From the NCBI GenBank assembly GCA_016296785.1, contig JAEDHX010000043.1, positions 1 through 16,247 of the forward strand: a stretch of DNA of 16,247 bases. Reading direction: 5' to 3'. The notes below the pieces were generated by a model. It had not been told where the DNA came from. It saw nothing but the letters and a program-made list of their open reading frames with translations, and made no database searches. The first letter of the stretch is position 1; each line of letters begins with the position of its first letter. Source of the DNA: Coprococcus sp. GTDB lineage: Bacteria; Bacillota; Clostridia; Lachnospirales; Lachnospiraceae. This document shows, in pieces, positions 14,557-16,247 of this stretch. The position numbers and the translations under genes are program-made.

Positions 14557-15786
14557 ATGAAAGACAATTGTATAGTTGCACAATCAGGAGGACCAACTGT
14601 AGCTATTAACGCTTCACTTGCAGGCGTAATTGACGGTGTAAAGAAAAGCAATTCTTTCACGCGTGTATATGGTGCAATACATGGTATACAGGGAGTACTA
14701 GAAGATAACCTTATGGATTTGTCACTTATAGCACTATCAAAATTTCCTATGGTTAACACATTAGAGCTTAGTCCTGCAATGTATCTTGGTTCATGCAGAT
14801 ACAAGCTTCCTAATTATAAGGACGATCCTACTCCTTACGAAACAATTTTCAAAAGATTTGATGAGTATAACATTGCCGCCTTTTTCTATATTGGAGGAAA
14901 TGATTCCATGGATACTGTTAACAAGCTTAATGCCTATGCCAAGGAGATTGGTTCAGACACCAGGATTGTCGGAATTCCAAAAACAATTGATAACGATCTT
15001 ATGGTTACTGACCACACACCAGGTTTCGGTTCAGCAGCGAAATATGTTGCATCAACAATGCTTGAAATAGCCCATGATGCATACATTTACAACATTCCAA
15101 GTATTGTAATCGTTGAAATAATGGGACGCGACGCCGGATGGCTCACAGCTGCTGCAAGCCTTGCAAGAACAGAATACAGTCCTGCTCCACATTTGATTTA
15201 TCTTCCTGAGGTAGCCTTTGACGAGGAGCAGTTTATTTCAGATATAAAAGATAAGCTTACAACAACAAAAACTGTTATTGTCGCTGTGTCAGAAGGTATT
15301 AGAGACAAGGATGGCAATTATATTAGTGCAACTACTGCTGCTGCAGACAGATTCGGTCACATGCAGCTAAGCGGAACAGGAAAAGCACTTGAGCTTCTAG
15401 TCAAAGAAAAGCTTGATATAAAGGTTCGTTCAATTGAGCTTAACGTGTTACAGCGCTGCTCGGCACATATTGCATCAAGAACTGATATCAATGAATCCTT
15501 CGCACTTGGTCAGGCTGCAGTAAAATACGCAGGAGAGAATATGTCGGGAATTATGGCTACCATTGAGCGAATTTCCAATGACCCATATCAGTGGTGCATC
15601 AAGCCAACATCAGTTGACCTTGTTGCTAACAAAGCGAAATCCATCCCACTCGAATGGATATCCCCTTCCAAAAATGACGTAACAGCCGATATGGAAGCCT
15701 ACCTGAGACCTCTTATCATCGGAGAAGTATCGCTCCAATATAAGGATGGTCTTCCAATGTACCTTCCAATTGACCATTTACTATAA
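14557..15786 (+). CDS. pfp: Phosphofructokinase of the PPi-dependent type
   Basis: Converts fructose 6-phosphate to fructose 1,6-bisphosphate in glycolysis, probably with pyrophosphate and reversibly. The 409-residue protein has QSGGPTVAINASLAG (9-23), GGNDSMDT (113-120), PKTIDND (141-147) and MGRDAGWLTAAASLA (189-203). ATP enzymes have GGDGS and PGTIDND; here Asp116 replaces the Gly of GGDG, and Lys142 replaces the Gly of PGT. Both changes are the known marks of pyrophosphate use. The Asn at 115, where most PFKs have Asp, is a further variation. Asp145 is the expected catalytic base. The ATG at 14557 follows a full AGGAGG (14546-14551) with five bases of spacing. A single-gene unit with its own terminator. 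Confidence 0.93.
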   Translation: MKDNCIVAQSGGPTVAINASLAGVIDGVKKSNSFTRVYGAIHGIQGVLEDNLMDLSLIALSKFPMVNTLELSPAMYLGSCRYKLPNYKDDPTPYETIFKRFDEYNIAAFFYIGGNDSMDTVNKLNAYAKEIGSDTRIVGIPKTIDNDLMVTDHTPGFGSAAKYVASTMLEIAHDAYIYNIPSIVIVEIMGRDAGWLTAAASLARTEYSPAPHLIYLPEVAFDEEQFISDIKDKLTTTKTVIVAVSEGIRDKDGNYISATTAAADRFGHMQLSGTGKALELLVKEKLDIKVRSIELNVLQRCSAHIASRTDINESFALGQAAVKYAGENMSGIMATIERISNDPYQWCIKPTSVDLVANKAKSIPLEWISPSKNDVTADMEAYLRPLIIGEVSLQYKDGLPMYLPIDHLL

Positions 15787-15894
15787 TGTAAAAATATATT
15801 TTCAAATCGTTATTCTTTTGTACACAATTTGTTAATATTTATGTTTTATTATAAACGTAGTTGTTAATCATAATTTTTCTTTGTTGTTAGAAAA

Positions 15895-15925
15895 GCCCCG
15901 AATATTTCGGGGTCTTTTTCTTTTT
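15895..15925 (+). terminator. Intrinsic terminator of the phosphofructokinase gene
   Basis: A 7-bp G/C-rich stem ccccgaa/ttcgggg (15896-15902 with 15906-15912), a three-base loop and the tail tctttttcttttt. The tail ends one or two bases before hairpin element copy 2. The stretch 15787-15894 between stop codon and terminator is A/T-rich and shows nothing else. Confidence 0.93.
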
Positions 15926-15926
15926 A

Positions 15927-16247
15927 GCCACGGGGACAGGTCCCGTGGCTAATATTATGTCAACCGCAACCTGCCGCCAGTTTTTGAGTCTTGTTCATTC
16001 TGTGATTTGCTTCATAGTGCTATATGTGCCCCTTCCTACGCCTGTCAAAAGATTTGGAAATATCTATTATCATGTTGCTTGAAATGTTTATTATCACTCT
16101 GCGTTATAAACTCATGCCAATTGGCAGCGACTGAGATGGCAGCATTTCGTATAATAGCCAATTGTCACTCGAACACATAACGCAGAGCGAACCATATTCA
16201 AGCAACATGATAATGATATTGCACAAATCTTTCGAATGTTGTAGGAA
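15927..16247. repeat. Long-hairpin repeat element, copy 2 (long-stem form, cut by window end)
   Basis: The first 52 bases are nearly the same as the start of copy 1 (gccacggggacaggtcccg, then the atattatgtcaaccgca segment). The left arm runs from 15927 to about 16125. A 31-base loop follows (about 16126-16156), and the right arm begins at about 16157 and is still pairing at the window end. Strong blocks pair in inverted order: 16033-16038 with 16242-16247, 16050-16056 with 16225-16231, the ttatcatgttgcttgaa block (16068-16084) with 16198-16214, the ctctgcgtta block (16097-16106) with 16178-16187, and 16115-16125 with 16157-16167. From the left arm the element should end near 16353, outside this window. 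No gene or ribosome binding site is visible in it. Confidence 0.85.

Noticed and set aside
76..16247. The two hairpin copies as ends of a 16-kb composite transposon
   Set aside because: The DNA between them is ordinary core metabolism with no transposase, and the copies are in direct orientation and diverged; independent insertions are simpler.

Overview
The window looks like chromosomal DNA of a low-GC Gram-positive anaerobe, most likely a clostridial Lachnospiraceae-type organism (inference). The support is AT-rich sequence, strong AGGAGG-type ribosome binding sites, a T-box leader on pheST, a class II EPSP synthase, a pyrophosphate-type phosphofructokinase and a SpoIID-like protein. No rRNA, tRNA, CRISPR array, transposase or prophage gene is seen. 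Almost all genes are housekeeping; the accessory material is a pair of long-hairpin repeats at the two ends.

Layout. 1-441: a 293-bp long-hairpin repeat (76-368), then a promoter for tyrA. 472-2866 (+): tyrA and aroA, two steps of aromatic amino acid synthesis, closed by a bidirectional terminator. 2946-12492 (-): a long run of minus-strand units. In the order of transcription these are: a SpoIID/LytB-domain protein and a YihY/BrkB-family membrane protein; pheS-pheT behind a phenylalanine T-box with its own promoter; a secreted protein with its own promoter and terminator; queA; and a DUF2752 gene with a DUF4190-type membrane protein carrying a Tyr/Asn/Gln-rich repeat tail. 12530-12745 (-): a structured small RNA, probably 6S RNA, with a near-consensus promoter and a terminator. 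12921-14466 (+): an uncharacterised membrane-anchored protein and a DUF2156 (aminoacyl-phosphatidylglycerol-transferase-like) protein, four bases apart. 14557-15786 (+): a phosphofructokinase of the PPi type with its own terminator. 15927 to the window edge: a second, longer copy of the hairpin repeat.

The most unusual signal is the repeat family. Each copy is one giant imperfect palindrome beginning with the motif gccacggggacaggtcccg. The right-hand copy has a stem roughly 65 bp longer than the left-hand one. The left copy is what a deletion between two ttgc direct repeats inside the longer hairpin would produce, and a base pair has changed in both arms at once between copies (G-C in one, C-G in the other). 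That points to preservation of the hairpin by selection or by arm-to-arm correction. Other points worth checking are a predicted leaderless start for the DUF2752 gene, the tandem 30-bp coding repeat, the Asn in the GGND motif of the phosphofructokinase, and the identity of the small RNA.
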